Assembly: GCA_900759225.1 (NCBI GenBank)
Contig: CAAEUM010000156.1
Coordinates: 1 to 6,004, forward strand
DNA from: Lachnospiraceae bacterium
GTDB lineage: Bacteria > Bacillota > Clostridia > Lachnospirales > Lachnospiraceae
DNA length: 6,004 bases
Direction: 5' to 3'
The position numbers and the translations under genes were made by a program. Shown here piece after piece: positions 5,661 through 6,004 of the stretch (positions are counted from its first letter, which is position 1; each line of letters begins with the position of its first letter). The notes below the pieces were generated by a model, which was not told where the DNA came from, did no database searches, and saw nothing but the letters and a program-made list of their open reading frames with translations.

Positions 5661-6004
5661 CTTATCAAGAGCCCCATGGGCTTCTTCTACCACAGTCTCC
5701 GGATGAACCGGGATTTCCTCCCGGCACTGTCCCGGCCAGCCTGGATCTTCACCGTGATTCTGCAGGTAAAGCAGGTACTCAATATTGCCCTCAGGCCCCT
5801 TAATAGGGGAAAATTCCAGATTCAGCACCTCAAAACCAATGCTTAAGGCATAATCGATCACCATCTCAATGACTTCCAGATGAACGCTTTTATCCCGGAC
5901 AACGCCCTTTTTCCCTACCTTTTCCCTTCCTGCCTCAAATTGAGGCTTGATCAGGCATACGATCTGGCCGTCCTCTGTAAGAAGGGATTTTACCGGCCCC
6001 AGCA
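5658..6004 (-). CDS. tlyA: TlyA family rRNA methyltransferase, C-terminal part (cut by window edge)
   Basis: Only the last 114 codons are inside the window; the frame is open to the right edge, and the full protein would be about 270 residues. TlyA has an N-terminal S4 RNA-binding domain (outside the window) and an FtsJ-like SAM-dependent methyltransferase domain. In mycobacteria it adds 2'-O-methyl groups to 16S and 23S rRNA; older annotation calls it haemolysin A. Visible here are LIKPQFEAGRE and KVGKKGVVRD, with the catalytic-type Lys of the FtsJ fold in KPQFE, and then SPIKGPEGNIEYL near the C-terminus; these are strong family signatures. After that motif the protein has a tail of about 36 residues rich in Glu, Pro and His, a little longer than many relatives. 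An internal Met at 5864 is not the start, because family residues continue upstream of it. The gene is followed by nadK after 9 nt. Confidence 0.95.
   Translation of the reverse strand, partial: LGPVKSLLTEDGQIVCLIKPQFEAGREKVGKKGVVRDKSVHLEVIEMVIDYALSIGFEVLNLEFSPIKGPEGNIEYLLYLQNHGEDPGWPGQCREEIPVHPETVVEEAHGALDK

Overview
The window looks like a piece of a Clostridia chromosome, most likely a spore-forming Lachnospiraceae-type anaerobe. This rests on the gene order tlyA - nadK - argR - recN - spoIVB, which is a known conserved cluster in Clostridia, and on SpoIVB itself, which is specific to endospore formers. The species cannot be named from the sequence. All supported genes lie on the minus strand, so transcription runs from right to left.

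Right part (about 1241-6004): a housekeeping cluster. It starts with the C-terminal 114 codons of TlyA (cut by the window edge), then NAD kinase (9 nt after tlyA, with its ribosome binding site overlapping the tlyA stop), the arginine repressor ArgR (36 nt gap) and the repair ATPase RecN (20 nt gap). The short gaps suggest one transcript. A strong rho-independent terminator follows recN and separates it from spoIVB, the sporulation signalling protease, which has its own strong ribosome binding site. A second hairpin follows spoIVB.

Left part (1-1240): an accessory, much more AT-rich stretch. In most clostridia spo0A follows spoIVB, but no spo0A is seen in the 1.2 kb available here. Instead there is a 5'-truncated phage gene: the last residues of a phage minor capsid (SPP1 gp7/Mu F-like) protein joined in frame to a CdiA-CT-like PD-(D/E)XK nuclease toxin domain. 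A 77-codon ORF of unknown family follows in the place where an immunity gene would be expected. Between the phage fragment and spoIVB lie about 200 bases with a possible 41-codon ORF, a short direct repeat and the hairpin. This part reads as a degraded prophage or integrative-element remnant, or one edge of such an element, placed at the spoIVB/spo0A junction.

The most interesting item is the capsid-linked toxin module with its possible immunity gene at a sporulation locus; the housekeeping part is ordinary.
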